Positions 8,521-17,451 of a stretch of 64,000 bases of DNA are shown piece after piece (position 1 is the stretch's first letter; the number at the start of each line of letters is the position of its first letter). The notes under the pieces were generated by a model. That model did not search any database, was not told the DNA's origin, and worked only from the letters and a program-made list of their open reading frames with translations. This DNA is from Ramlibacter tataouinensis. GTDB taxonomy: Bacteria; Pseudomonadota; Gammaproteobacteria; Burkholderiales; Burkholderiaceae_C. The stretch spans positions 930,001 through 994,000 of the forward strand of contig NZ_CP116009.1 in NCBI RefSeq assembly GCF_027941915.1, in the 5' to 3' direction. Position numbers and translations under genes: made by a program.

Positions 8521-10218
8521 TCAGGAATACGTCACATCGTGGTACGAGGCGTCCAGGGACGTTTCTACGTCAATCACGGTCGGCACCCCGGACGCCAGCG
8601 CGCGTTCGAAGGCGCCAGCCAGCTCACCCGGATTGGTGACGCGGATCCCCAAGCATCCCATGCTCTGGGCAATGGCAGCGTGGTCGAACTCCGCAAACTT
8701 TGTGCCGAAAGAGCCTCGCAGGTGCATCGACCATCCAAGCGCGTGGTTGTTGAAGACGAGGACGATGATCGGGATCCTTTCTTCGACAGCGGTGAACAGG
8801 CCGTTCATCGTCATAGAGAAGCCGCCGTCGCCGCACACCGCCACGACGGGACGGTCCGGGTGCACCAGCTTCGCCGCCATCGCGGCGGGGATGGCGAAGC
8901 CCATTGGGCCGGCGCCGGCCGCCTGCAGGAAGCCACCCGCCTCCTTCGTTTGGTAGTAGTGCGTCATGAAGATGCGGTTCTCGCCCGCATCGCATGTGAC
9001 GATCCCGCCCGGCGGCAGCGCACGTTGCAACTCCGCGATGATCCTTTGGGGCATCACGGGGGCGGCATCGCTGCGCGCCTGGGGCGGATCGAAGTAGCCC
9101 AGCGTCCGGCGATGCCCGGCGACCCGGCTGGCACCGCCGTGCAGCGGTCGGTCGAGGCCGTCCGTGAGCTGGTCCAGCACGGTCCCCGCGTCGCCGATCA
9201 CCACGTGGTCGCACGGGAAGGTCCATGCCGCGTTGCGCGGCTCGACATCGATCTGGATGAAGGTCTGCCGACAGGGATCGAGCAGCGCGACCGCTTCGCG
9301 CGCCGTATCCGAGGCGCCCAGCTTCGAACCGACTACGATCACCAGGTCCGCCTCGGCCACGCAGGCGTTCGCCGCGGGAGTGCCGAAGGTGCCGAAGACA
9401 CCGAGGGCCAGTGGATGCGTTTCTGCGAAGCAGCCCTTGCCCGAAGCGGTCGTCACGACCGGGATTCCGCTGCGTTCGGCGAACCGCTGCAGTGCCTTGA
9501 AGGCCCGCGAGATGCGAATGCCGTTGCCGGCGACGATCACGGGTTTGCGCGCGCCTGCACAGACCTCGAGCAGCGACTTCACGTCTTCCGCACGGGCCGG
9601 CTGCCGCACCGCGGCGATGTAGCGCTCGGTGGGATACAGCCGGGGCTGGCCGCCGGCCGTCACCGTTCCCTGCAGTGCCGTCAGGCTGTACAGGACCGCA
9701 ACCGGTCCCGGCTGGCCCGCCAGGGCGTGCTTGAGCGCCAACTGCGTGGCATGCACGGCCGCGCCGGGTGTCGTTGCCTGCATGACCTGCTTGGTGATGC
9801 CGCGGAACGCGGTGCGCGCGTCCCAGCTCCCGTAGTCGCCAGTGGCGGACTGGTACGGCGCATGGAGAGAGTAGTCCGGCGTGTCGCTCAGGTCCGCGAG
9901 CACGAGCATCGGTGAACTCGAGAGGTGCGCCTCCAGCGTCCCGATCATCCCGTTGCCCATCACCCAGGGCCCCTGGCCGAGCATGACGCCGGGCCTGCCG
10001 GTCAGCCGGCCATAGACTTCCGCCATCACGCCGGCCAGCGATTCATGCCGCACGAGCACGGTGCGGATGCGGTTCTGCCGGCGCGACAGCCCGGTCCAGA
10101 TCAGGCCAGCGTGGCCACCCGCGATGCCGAACACGTGGTCGATGCCGGCCTGCTCCAGCACCAGACCCACGAGGTCGGCCGGCCCCGCGTCTTCCCGGAC
10201 CAGAGTTTCGACGGTCAT
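8521..10218 (-). CDS. Thiamine-diphosphate-dependent enzyme (acetolactate-synthase-like)
   Basis: Three-domain ThDP enzyme of 565 residues: N-terminal pyrimidine-binding domain, central domain, C-terminal PP domain. The catalytic glutamate lies in VLVRHESLAGVMAEVYGRL (about E59). The PP motif begins at CGDGGFS (about 460) and ends at the NN of VFNNHALGWS (about 487). ATG at 10218 chosen; the longer frame upstream overlaps the Bug gene and is compositionally a shadow. It acts on a 2-oxo acid or related acyl donor, but the exact reaction cannot be read. Last gene of the operon, 11 bases after a Bug gene. It differs clearly from the second ThDP enzyme at the operon's other end. Confidence 0.88.
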   Translation of the reverse strand: MTVETLVREDAGPADLVGLVLEQAGIDHVFGIAGGHAGLIWTGLSRRQNRIRTVLVRHESLAGVMAEVYGRLTGRPGVMLGQGPWVMGNGMIGTLEAHLSSSPMLVLADLSDTPDYSLHAPYQSATGDYGSWDARTAFRGITKQVMQATTPGAAVHATQLALKHALAGQPGPVAVLYSLTALQGTVTAGGQPRLYPTERYIAAVRQPARAEDVKSLLEVCAGARKPVIVAGNGIRISRAFKALQRFAERSGIPVVTTASGKGCFAETHPLALGVFGTFGTPAANACVAEADLVIVVGSKLGASDTAREAVALLDPCRQTFIQIDVEPRNAAWTFPCDHVVIGDAGTVLDQLTDGLDRPLHGGASRVAGHRRTLGYFDPPQARSDAAPVMPQRIIAELQRALPPGGIVTCDAGENRIFMTHYYQTKEAGGFLQAAGAGPMGFAIPAAMAAKLVHPDRPVVAVCGDGGFSMTMNGLFTAVEERIPIIVLVFNNHALGWSMHLRGSFGTKFAEFDHAAIAQSMGCLGIRVTNPGELAGAFERALASGVPTVIDVETSLDASYHDVTYS

Positions 10219-10229
10219 GGCGCGGCCCC

Positions 10230-11204
10230 TTATTGCTTCTCGATCCTGGCGGTCCGCGCGACGGCGGCGTAGCGCTCGGTGTCGCGCGCCAGCATCTCGG
10301 CGAACTGCTGCGGCGTGTTGGAGACCGGCTCGACGCCGATGGCGAGGAACTTCTGCTGCACCTCCGGCGAGGCCACCGCCTTCGCGATCTCGGCGTGCAG
10401 CCGCCGCACGATGGCGTCCGGCGTTCCGGCGGGCACCAGGATGCCCGTCCATCCGGACACGTCGAAGTCCTTGAACCCGAGCTCGTTGAACGTCGGCACG
10501 TCGGGAAGGACCGCCGACCGCTTCGGGCTCATCACAGCCAGGGGCTTGAGCTTGCCCGCCCTGATGTTCGCCATCGACGCCCCGATCGTGTCGGGCACCA
10601 CGGTGGTCCTGCCCCCCATCACGTCGATCGCCGCTTCCACAACGCCCTTGTAGTTCACGCCGATCATGTCAACGCCGCTCTGCGCCTTGAACATCTCCAT
10701 CGACAGCTGCAGCATGGTGGAACCGGAGCCATAGCTCAGCTTGCCTGGCTCCGACTTCGCCATGCGCACGAGGTCGGGAACGCTCTGGATCGAGGACTCC
10801 CGGGCCGACAAGAGGACGATCGGTGCGCTGCCGATTAGGGACACCGGCGTGAAGTCCTTGAGCGGATCGTACGGAAGCGTCTTGAAGACGGCGGGCGCCA
10901 CGACCAGCGGCGCGCCCGTTCCCAGCACGAGCGTGTAGCCGTCGGGCTTGCTCCGCGCGGCCTGCTGCATGCCCAGTCCACCCCCGGCGCCTGGCCGGTT
11001 CTCCACCACGACGGGCTGCCCCAGCGCGGCCTCGAGCTTCTGCGCGATCACGCGGCCCGTGATGTCCGAAACCCCGCCGGGCGTGTACGTGATGATCAGC
11101 TTCAGGGGCCGGCTCGGGTACTCCTCGGCGCCCTGCGCGGCGGCCGGCAGGCAGGTGCACGCTCCCATCAATGCCAGGGCCAGCATCACGGATCGCTTGT
11201 TCAT
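10230..11204 (-). CDS. Bug/TctC family tripartite-type substrate-binding protein
   Basis: Periplasmic solute-binding protein of the Bordetella uptake gene family. A signal peptide spans about residues 1-25 (SVMLALALMGACTCLPAAAQ). The mature start YPSRPLKLIITYTPGGVSDI is the family's first ligand-loop signature, and AGKLKPLAVMSPKRSAVLPD then GWTGILVPAGTPDAIVRRL mark the second half. Length 324 fits. The ATG at 11204 has AAGGAGA six bases upstream. No TctA/TctB membrane genes are in the window, so this is an orphan binding protein, as is common in Burkholderiales. Ligand probably a small carboxylate; unproven. Confidence 0.92.
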   Translation of the reverse strand: MNKRSVMLALALMGACTCLPAAAQGAEEYPSRPLKLIITYTPGGVSDITGRVIAQKLEAALGQPVVVENRPGAGGGLGMQQAARSKPDGYTLVLGTGAPLVVAPAVFKTLPYDPLKDFTPVSLIGSAPIVLLSARESSIQSVPDLVRMAKSEPGKLSYGSGSTMLQLSMEMFKAQSGVDMIGVNYKGVVEAAIDVMGGRTTVVPDTIGASMANIRAGKLKPLAVMSPKRSAVLPDVPTFNELGFKDFDVSGWTGILVPAGTPDAIVRRLHAEIAKAVASPEVQQKFLAIGVEPVSNTPQQFAEMLARDTERYAAVARTARIEKQ

Positions 11205-11233
11205 CGAATCTCCTTCCACAGATGTTGGTGATT

Positions 11234-12208
11234 TCAGCGGGGTTGCAGGATCAGCGAGCCGAGGTGGCCGCCGCGTTCGAGCAATGCGTGCGCCTCGCTG
11301 GCTTGGGCGAGCGGAAAGCGCTCGTGAATGCGGGCCTCGAAGACGCCCGCCTCGGAGGCTTCGAAGACGCGTGCCGCCCCCGCCAGCAGGTCGGACCGGT
11401 CCTCGATGTAGTGCGACACGGTGGGCCGCGTGACGAACACAGACCCACGCTCGCGCAGCCGCGCCGCGGGGATCGGGTCGATGTCGCCCGAGGCCCAGCC
11501 GTAGCTGACCAGCAGGCCGAAGCGCGCTAGGCTGGCGAACGATGCGTCGAACGTCGCCCTGCCAATCGGGTCGTAGACCACCTTCGCTCCGCGGCCGCGC
11601 GAGACCTCGAACACGGCTTGCACCACGTCGTCCTCGCCGAGCACGGCGACCCGCCGGCAGCCCAACGCCTGCGCGTGGGCGGCCTTGGCACGACGGCCCG
11701 TCGTGCCAACCACGTTCACGCCTTCGCGGACGAGCCAGGGCACCGCGATCGAGCCCACACCGCCGGTGGCCCCGTGGAACAGCACGGTGTCTCCGGGCTC
11801 GAGCGTCCGCAACCGGTGGATCAGGTAATCCGCGGTCAGGGCCTTGAAGAAGATCGCCACGGCCCGGGCTTCGTCGAGTCCGGGCGGGAGCGCCACGGCG
11901 CGCGACGCATCGACGTTGCGTGCATCGCTGTATGACCCGGCCGGCCCTCCAGCGTAGACCACCCGGTCTCCCACAGCGAAGTCCTTCACCCCCTCGCCGA
12001 CCGCTTCCACGACCCCGGCGCCTTCCAGGCCCACTCTCGCGGGCAGCGCGCCCCCGAGGTCGCCGCGGCGCAGCAGCACGTCGATGAAGTTGACGCCGAT
12101 CGCCTCGTGGCGCACGGTGATCTCGCCGGCCGCGGGCGCGGCGGCTTCCGACGGAACGAGCGTGAGGGATTCGGGGCCGCCGAAGCGTTCGATGAGGATC
12201 TGGTTCAT
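11234..12208 (-). CDS. NAD(P)H:quinone oxidoreductase / zinc-free MDR alcohol dehydrogenase family
   Basis: Cytoplasmic medium-chain reductase of the QOR class. N-terminal GroES-like fold with AIGVNFIDVLLRRGDLGG, then the Rossmann motif GATGGVGSIAVPWLVREG at about residues 150-170, and the family's catalytic region around FKALTADYLIHR. No zinc-ligand cysteines are seen. Length 324 is typical. It lies between two Bug genes in the ThDP operon and probably reduces a quinone- or enone-like intermediate of the same pathway; no direct evidence for the substrate. The 89-base gap to the next gene is the largest inside the operon. Confidence 0.9.
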   Translation of the reverse strand: MNQILIERFGGPESLTLVPSEAAAPAAGEITVRHEAIGVNFIDVLLRRGDLGGALPARVGLEGAGVVEAVGEGVKDFAVGDRVVYAGGPAGSYSDARNVDASRAVALPPGLDEARAVAIFFKALTADYLIHRLRTLEPGDTVLFHGATGGVGSIAVPWLVREGVNVVGTTGRRAKAAHAQALGCRRVAVLGEDDVVQAVFEVSRGRGAKVVYDPIGRATFDASFASLARFGLLVSYGWASGDIDPIPAARLRERGSVFVTRPTVSHYIEDRSDLLAGAARVFEASEAGVFEARIHERFPLAQASEAHALLERGGHLGSLILQPR

Positions 12209-12297
12209 GGGCAGAGGCCGCCTCGCGCGTCCGGTGCGGACGCGCACGGGGTCAGCTCGGGGAAAGGGGATGCGCCGCGCGCGCGGCGCGCCGGCTG

Positions 12298-13275
12298 CTA
12301 CTCGGGCTTGTAGGCGATCGTCTTCACGACGCGCTCCCACTTGCCGATGTCGTCGCGCGTGAGCTGCGCAAACTGCGCCGGCGTGCCGCCCACGGGCTCC
12401 AGTCCCGACTTGCGCAGGGTTTCGATGATTTCCGGGGCTGCCAGCGCGGCCGCGAGCGCCTCGTTCAGGCGGGCCACGACGTTCGGCGGCGTGCCGGCCG
12501 GTGCGTAGATGCCGACCCAGTTGCTGGCCTGAAAGTCGGGGATCCCCGATTCGGCCACCGTGGGGACATCGGGCAGCTCCGCCGACCGCTTGAGGCTGGT
12601 GACCGCGAGCGCACGCAGCTTGCCGGACCGCACCAGCGGCAGCGAAGACGCCGGATTGTCGAACATCACCTGCACCTGCCCGCCCGCCAGGTCCGCGAGC
12701 GCGGGCGAGCTGCCCTTGTAGGGCACGTGCAGCATCTGGGCCCCTGTGATCATCTTGAAGTGCTCGACCGTCAGGTGGTTGCCGCCGCCGGCGCCGGTGG
12801 ACGCGTACGAGACCTGGTTGCCGCTGCGCTTGGTCCACTCGACCAGCTCGCGTATGTCCTTGGCCGGGACCGAGGGGTGTACGACCACCAGCAAGGGCGT
12901 CTGCGCAACCTGGATCACCGGCGAGAAGTCCTTGTCCGCGTCATAGGAGAGCTTGGCAAAGGTGTTCGGGTTGGTGCCGTGCGTGGCGTTCGTCCCCATC
13001 AGCAGCGTGTAGCCGTCCGCCGGCGCGCGGGCCACCAGCGCGGTACCGATGCTGCCGCCCGCTCCCGCCTTGTTGTCGACGACCACCGACTGGCCTAGCA
13101 GTTCCCCCAGCCGCTTCGACACCACCCGCGCTGCGATGTCGGTCACCCCGCCGGCCGGGTACGGGACCACGAGCTTGATCGGCGCCGCCGCCGGCCACGC
13201 CTGCCCGAAGGCGTGCGGTGCCGCGAGGGCGCCGATCCCCGCGAGCAGCCCCATGATGATGTTCCTGCGCTGCAT
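12298..13275 (-). CDS. Bug/TctC family tripartite-type substrate-binding protein
   Basis: Second orphan periplasmic binding protein of the operon. Signal peptide about residues 1-25 ending at HAFGQA; then APIKLVVPYPAGGVTDIAAR, the diagnostic loop, and SGKLRALAVTSLKRSAELPD, GIYAPAGTPPNVVARLNEAL. AAGGAGA sits eight bases before the ATG. It is only a distant relative of the other Bug protein in this operon, so the pair is probably not a recent duplication and may bind two related ligands. Confidence 0.92.
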   Translation of the reverse strand: MQRRNIIMGLLAGIGALAAPHAFGQAWPAAAPIKLVVPYPAGGVTDIAARVVSKRLGELLGQSVVVDNKAGAGGSIGTALVARAPADGYTLLMGTNATHGTNPNTFAKLSYDADKDFSPVIQVAQTPLLVVVHPSVPAKDIRELVEWTKRSGNQVSYASTGAGGGNHLTVEHFKMITGAQMLHVPYKGSSPALADLAGGQVQVMFDNPASSLPLVRSGKLRALAVTSLKRSAELPDVPTVAESGIPDFQASNWVGIYAPAGTPPNVVARLNEALAAALAAPEIIETLRKSGLEPVGGTPAQFAQLTRDDIGKWERVVKTIAYKPE

Positions 13276-13310
13276 GGTCTTGTCTCCTTGTCTTGTCGTC
13301 GAGTGCCGGA

Positions 13311-15095
13311 TCAGTGCGCGAACAGCACGGAATCATCGGCGGCCTCGCCCTTGGCGAGGGACTCGAATGCGGTGATGGGCGGGAATGCCTCGGGCGCGAC
13401 ATGCGCGTCGATGACATAGGGCAGGCTGGAATCCAGCGCTTCCCGGATCGCCACGGCCAGGCCGGCGGCGTCGTGGACGCTGCGCCCGGCACATCCGCAG
13501 GCGCGGGCGATCGCCACGTGATCGATGGGCCCGAAGTCGCAGACTTCGGTGTGCGAACCGAAGCGCGACGTCTCCGCGTCGCGCTGGAAGCCCAGCACCC
13601 CGTTGTTCAGCACGATGACGATCACGGGCAGGCCGTGGCGGCGGGCCGTCTCCAACTCCGACCAGCAGTGCGCGAAGCCGCCGTCGCCCACCACGGCGAC
13701 CACGTGCTGGTCCGGCTGCGCCAGCTTTGCGCCGATGGCCAGCGGCAGCCCCCAGCCCAGCCCGCCGATGCCGCGCGGCGTGAGGAAACGCTGCCCTGCC
13801 CTGCGGCTGCGGGCGAATTGCGAGACCCAGAGGGACGAGTAGCTGGCGTCCGCGCACCAGATCGCGTCGCCGAACGCGACTTCGAGCTCGCGCATCAGCC
13901 GCTCCGGACGCATTGGCAACGCATCGCTGCCAGCGAAGGGCGCGATCTCTCGCGCATGCATCTCGCGCCCCCGAGCGATAAGGCCGCGAAAGTCGGCCGC
14001 CTGCGGGTGCGGGAAGGCGGACGGCCGCGACGCGGCTTCCTCCAGCAGCGCCCCCAGCGTGCTGGCCGCGTCCCCGAGCAGGCGCAGGCAGGGATAGTTG
14101 CGCCCGATCTCCTCGGGGTCCACGTCGATGTGGATGAACTGCGCTTCCCGGTCGAAGAGCGTCCAGGAGGCCGTGCCGTTCTCGTTGGTGCGATTGCCCA
14201 CGAACAGCACCGCGTCGGCCGTCTCCACGTACTCGCGCAGGTGCCGGGTCGGGCTGCGGCTGCCCATCACATAGCCGACCACCCCGATCGAGAGCGGATG
14301 CGATTCGTCCACCGCCCCCTTGCCCATGTTGGTGGTCGCCACCGGCACCTGCCAGAAGTGCTGCAGCCTGGCCAGCTGCTGTGACGCGCCCGACAGGTGC
14401 ACCCCGCCGCCCGCCACGATGAGAGGCCGCCTGGCCGTCGACAGGATGTCCACCGCGCGCGCCAGCAGGGGCCGCGCGGGCACGAACCGGTCCACCGGGT
14501 AGCGGCCAAACTCCGGGGAAAGCTGCGGATTCGGGCTCGGGTCGGCGACGTCCTCCATCACGACGTCGAACGGCACGATCAGCACGGCGGGCCCCGGCCG
14601 GCCAGTGGTGGCCGCCCGGATGGCCCGTTCCGTGTACTCGGCCGCGCGCTCCGCCACAGTGAGCCTGCGCACCCACTTCGAGCAGGACTTGAACATCTGC
14701 TCATGGTCCAGCTCCTGGAACGCGTTCCGGTCCGTGTTGCCGCGGGCGACGTCCTGCACGATGGCGACGATGGGCACGGAGGCGCGCAGCGCCTCGCACA
14801 GGCCCGCCACGATCAGTGCAGCGGCGGGCCCGTTCTGCGCCGCCATGACACCCACCCGGCCGCTGGCGCGGGCGAATCCGTCGGCCATCGCGGCGCCGGC
14901 ATTCTCGGTGCGGTAGCCGATCTGGCGCACGCCTTCCTTCTCGGCGCAGAGGAACAGCGCAATGGGGCAGCTCTGGCCGAAGATGGCCTGCACCCCCGCG
15001 GCCTTGAGCGTGCCGACGATCGCCGCGGCAGCGCTGGAATCACTGAGTTTCTGACGGGATAGCGTACTGCGTGTCACCTGTTTGCCCTGGGCCAT
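13311..15095 (-). CDS. Thiamine-diphosphate-dependent enzyme (acetolactate-synthase-like)
   Basis: First gene of the operon, 594 residues, three ThDP domains. Catalytic glutamate in RTENAGAAMADGFARASGR (about E64); PP motif from VGDGGFAHCW (about 464) to VLNNGVLGFQ. The ATG at 15095 is preceded by AAGGAGA; the earlier ATG at 15116 has no such site. Reads divergently from the LysR gene, the likely activator. The protein is unlike the ThDP enzyme at the far end of the operon. Substrate unknown; candidates are carboligation or decarboxylation of 2-oxo acids. Confidence 0.88.
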   Translation of the reverse strand: MAQGKQVTRSTLSRQKLSDSSAAAAIVGTLKAAGVQAIFGQSCPIALFLCAEKEGVRQIGYRTENAGAAMADGFARASGRVGVMAAQNGPAAALIVAGLCEALRASVPIVAIVQDVARGNTDRNAFQELDHEQMFKSCSKWVRRLTVAERAAEYTERAIRAATTGRPGPAVLIVPFDVVMEDVADPSPNPQLSPEFGRYPVDRFVPARPLLARAVDILSTARRPLIVAGGGVHLSGASQQLARLQHFWQVPVATTNMGKGAVDESHPLSIGVVGYVMGSRSPTRHLREYVETADAVLFVGNRTNENGTASWTLFDREAQFIHIDVDPEEIGRNYPCLRLLGDAASTLGALLEEAASRPSAFPHPQAADFRGLIARGREMHAREIAPFAGSDALPMRPERLMRELEVAFGDAIWCADASYSSLWVSQFARSRRAGQRFLTPRGIGGLGWGLPLAIGAKLAQPDQHVVAVVGDGGFAHCWSELETARRHGLPVIVIVLNNGVLGFQRDAETSRFGSHTEVCDFGPIDHVAIARACGCAGRSVHDAAGLAVAIREALDSSLPYVIDAHVAPEAFPPITAFESLAKGEAADDSVLFAH

Positions 15096-15133
15096 CGAGA
15101 TCTCCTTGCGGGCCATTCTGGGCGCCTAGTGCG

Positions 15134-15169
15134 CATATCACAAGTTGATTTATTTCATCGATCGATATG
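15134..15169. promoter_or_regulatory. Candidate LysR binding region
   Basis: The 82-base divergent gap is AT-rich compared with both flanks and holds the inverted repeat CATATC ... GATATG (15134-15139 and 15164-15169) plus ATCGATCGAT. LysR regulators usually bind such a dyad in the divergent promoter. Assignment by position and symmetry only. Confidence 0.4.
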
Positions 15170-15177
15170 ATCTGCTT

Positions 15178-16092
15178 ATGGATGTCACGCTCCGCCAGAT
15201 CAAGGGTTTCATCGCCATCAGCCGCCTCGGCAGCTTCTCCAAGGCCGCGGAAGCGGTCCACGTGTCGCAGCCGGCGCTGTCGCTCATGATCCGCAAGATG
15301 GAAGAGACGCTCGGCGTGGCGCTGTTCGAGCGCACGTCCAGGCACGTCGCGCTCACGACCGCCGGGCGCGAACTGCTGCCCGGCGTGCAGCGCCTGGTCG
15401 ACGAGCTGGAGGCCACCTTCGACGCAGTGACGGAATCGACCGCGCCAGTAGGGGGCACCCTGAGCGTCGCGAGCATCCCATCGGTCAGTGCGGCCGTGAT
15501 GCCGCGGATCATCGCGGCCTTCGAGAAGAGCCGCCCGCGCGTGCACGTGATCCTGCACGACGCCATGACGGAGAGCCATCGCATGCTGCAGATGCTGCGC
15601 GCGGGCGAGTTCGATTGCGCGGTGGGCACGCCGCAGCCGCAGGACGGCGACTTGCAGTTCATCCCCTGGCTGGAAGACGCCATGAACGTCGTGGTGCAGC
15701 CGTCTCATCCCCTAGCAGGCCGGCGCAAGGTGCGCTGGCAGGAGATCGCGGAACTCCCGATCATCGGCACGAGCTACAACAGCCACGTGCGGAGGCTGAT
15801 GGACTCCGCCTTCGCCAGCCACGGCGTCTCGGTTCGTCCTCACGCCGAGGTCAGCCTGGTGCCCACCGCCCTCGGACTGGTCGATGCCGGCATCGGAATC
15901 GCGGTGCTGCCCGACACGTCGGTGCAGAACTTGGGCGCCCTGAACCTGCGTGCGATTCCCCTGGTCGAGCCGGTGGTTCGCCGCCGCCTGGGATTCGTCT
16001 ACCGGTCAACGAATTCCCTGCCGCCCCTGGTCCGGGACTTCATCGCCTTCGCGATCGCATTTCAGCCGGCTGCAGCAAAGGGCCGACGGTAG
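15178..16092 (+). CDS. LysR family transcriptional regulator
   Basis: Regulator with winged helix-turn-helix at residues 1-60 (VTLRQIKGFIAISRLGSFSK, HVSQPALSLMIRKMEETLG, ALFERTSRHVALT) and a C-terminal periplasmic-binding-like effector domain to about residue 300 (GTLSVASIPSVSAAVMPRII, GLVDAGIGIAVLPD). The ATG at 15178 places the start one residue before the canonical TLRQ; the frame is open a little further upstream. Divergent to the ThDP/Bug operon, which it most likely activates when a pathway metabolite is bound. 304 residues, normal size. Confidence 0.93.
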   Translation: MDVTLRQIKGFIAISRLGSFSKAAEAVHVSQPALSLMIRKMEETLGVALFERTSRHVALTTAGRELLPGVQRLVDELEATFDAVTESTAPVGGTLSVASIPSVSAAVMPRIIAAFEKSRPRVHVILHDAMTESHRMLQMLRAGEFDCAVGTPQPQDGDLQFIPWLEDAMNVVVQPSHPLAGRRKVRWQEIAELPIIGTSYNSHVRRLMDSAFASHGVSVRPHAEVSLVPTALGLVDAGIGIAVLPDTSVQNLGALNLRAIPLVEPVVRRRLGFVYRSTNSLPPLVRDFIAFAIAFQPAAAKGRR

Positions 16093-16524
16093 CTCTGGAG
16101 CGCGCAGGGGCGCCTCGAAGTCGTGATCTTCACTCGCTGCTGGCCACGGACGGACGTCGAGCCGGCGGACTCGCAATCCGCGCGATCAGATACAGCCGCC
16201 TCGGATCCAACAGGCTTGGCACAGGCCCGAGGCGAAGGCAGTCGCGGCGCTCAACTCTTCTCGCTAGGGCGGAGGAGCAGGGCTTGAACCGACGCCAGTG
16301 CCGTGGCAACTCCTCTGGGTGGGACCATGCGTCCGGCACGCCAAGCCCAAGCACACGCCGGGGACGGGTCCTGGCGCTGCCAACCTCGCACCTCGCGTTC
16401 GCGAAAGTTGGATGATGAGTTGGCCCCTAATGCACACGCCCACCACTGACGAGCTAAGGCAAGCGTCAGTTGTCACTTGACAACTTGCGCGCTTTCCCCT
16501 ACCCTCAGAGCAAAACTAGTCGCC
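16093..16524. other. Gene-free stretch at the left approach to the accessory island
   Basis: No gene recognised. The GC content falls toward the end of the stretch. A segment near 16270-16300 looks faintly like a tRNA 3' arm on the minus strand (GGTTCAAGCCCTGC), but the stem does not pair and no cloverleaf can be built. The functional edge between core and island sequence probably lies here or further left. Confidence 0.4.
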
Positions 16525-16830
16525 ATGGCACGCTCAAGACACCCAAAAAAGGAAGTGGAAGACGCTCTCCAGCATGCTGAGGCACATGGTTGGCGCGTGG
16601 AAGAAGGCGGCTCGCATGCATGGGGAAAGTTGTACTGTCCCTACGACGATGAGGAATGCCGCTGCGGGATGTTTTGCGTGACGAGTATCAGCAGCACGCC
16701 GAAGAACGCCGGCAATCACGCGAAGCAGCTGAGGCGCGTCGTCGACAACTGCACAACGAGAAAGGCCCAGGAAACACAGAGCTCACAGGCACGGGAATCC
16801 GGCGTAGGTTCCGGATCGGGGAAGGACTGA
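16525..16830 (+). CDS. HicA-like small protein (putative toxin half of a pair)
   Basis: 101-residue basic protein. HPKKEVEDALQHAEAHGWRV followed by GGSHAWGKLYCPY resembles HicA's layout: an N-terminal helix, then a G-S-H motif whose histidine is catalytic in HicA. An extra Cys-rich strand pair (ECRCGMFC) and TPKNAGNHAKQLRRVVDN follow. I know this arrangement as a conserved family found beside HTH proteins; activity is inferred. The ATG at 16525 was chosen over a non-ATG start at 16477, because homology begins there. The gene ends four bases before the HTH gene, as in a toxin-antitoxin operon. Confidence 0.6.
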   Translation: MARSRHPKKEVEDALQHAEAHGWRVEEGGSHAWGKLYCPYDDEECRCGMFCVTSISSTPKNAGNHAKQLRRVVDNCTTRKAQETQSSQARESGVGSGSGKD

Positions 16831-16834
16831 CGAA

Positions 16835-17362
16835 ATGCGAAACGAAGAATTCGAGTTTTCTCTTAGGTTCAGGTTGCCGGCAGATTGCCCTGACTACGAT
16901 GTCTTGGTCGAGCGCTTGTACGAGGCCGGATGTAACGACGCGACTATCGGCATCGGACTTCCGGGCTACATTGGCCTCGACTTCATTAGAGAGGCTTCGT
17001 CTGCGGAAGAAGCCGTAGTAAGCGCAATCTCGGATGTTCTGAATGCGATCCCAAGGGCGCGACTAGTTGAAGCAGCACCAGACTTTGTTGGTCTTACAGA
17101 TGTCGCCGAGATGGTTGGTGTGACTCGTCAGAACATGCGGAAGCTAATGGTGAATCATCCAGAAAAGTTCCCCGCACCTGTGCATGGGGGGAGCGCGTCA
17201 ATCTGGCACCTAGCATCGGTACTTCAGTTCTTACAGGAGCGGGACTACGATGTCCGGTATGAGCTCTATGAAGTGGCACGGGCAGCCATGAAAGTGAACA
17301 TTGCCAAGGAACATGCCAGCCTAGGCAAAGAGGCGGAAAAACTCCGCCAACTGTTTGCCTAG
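16835..17362 (+). CDS. HTH DNA-binding protein (putative antitoxin partner)
   Basis: 175 residues. The N-terminal 80 residues form an acidic domain of unknown type (FSLRFRLPADCPDYDVLVER). A MerR/excisionase-like helix-turn-helix follows at about residues 88-135: VGLTDVAEMVGVTRQNMRKL then ASIWHLASVLQFLQER. The C-terminal tail is helical. GAAGGA lies nine bases before the ATG. Tight coupling to the HicA-like gene, and the acidic plus DNA-binding make-up, suggest an antitoxin that represses its own operon. No experimental name is known to me. Confidence 0.62.
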   Translation: MRNEEFEFSLRFRLPADCPDYDVLVERLYEAGCNDATIGIGLPGYIGLDFIREASSAEEAVVSAISDVLNAIPRARLVEAAPDFVGLTDVAEMVGVTRQNMRKLMVNHPEKFPAPVHGGSASIWHLASVLQFLQERDYDVRYELYEVARAAMKVNIAKEHASLGKEAEKLRQLFA

Positions 17363-17425
17363 CGCAAATAAGCTCGTTGTTGCTCGACTGACGGACCCTC
17401 AATCCGCCGTTCGAGCGTCCGCTAT

Positions 17426-17451
17426 GCCGTGTGTCTGCTTGAGCACACGGC
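17426..17451. terminator. Hairpin between convergent genes
   Basis: Perfect 8-bp stem GCCGTGTG / CACACGGC with a 10-base loop, between the plus-strand HTH gene and the minus-strand small gene whose stop it touches. No T-run follows on either strand, so termination is only inferred from shape and place. Confidence 0.35.

Noticed and set aside
16260..16330. tRNA-like 3' arm on the minus strand
   Set aside because: T-arm stem has a mismatch and neither acceptor nor D-arm can be formed.
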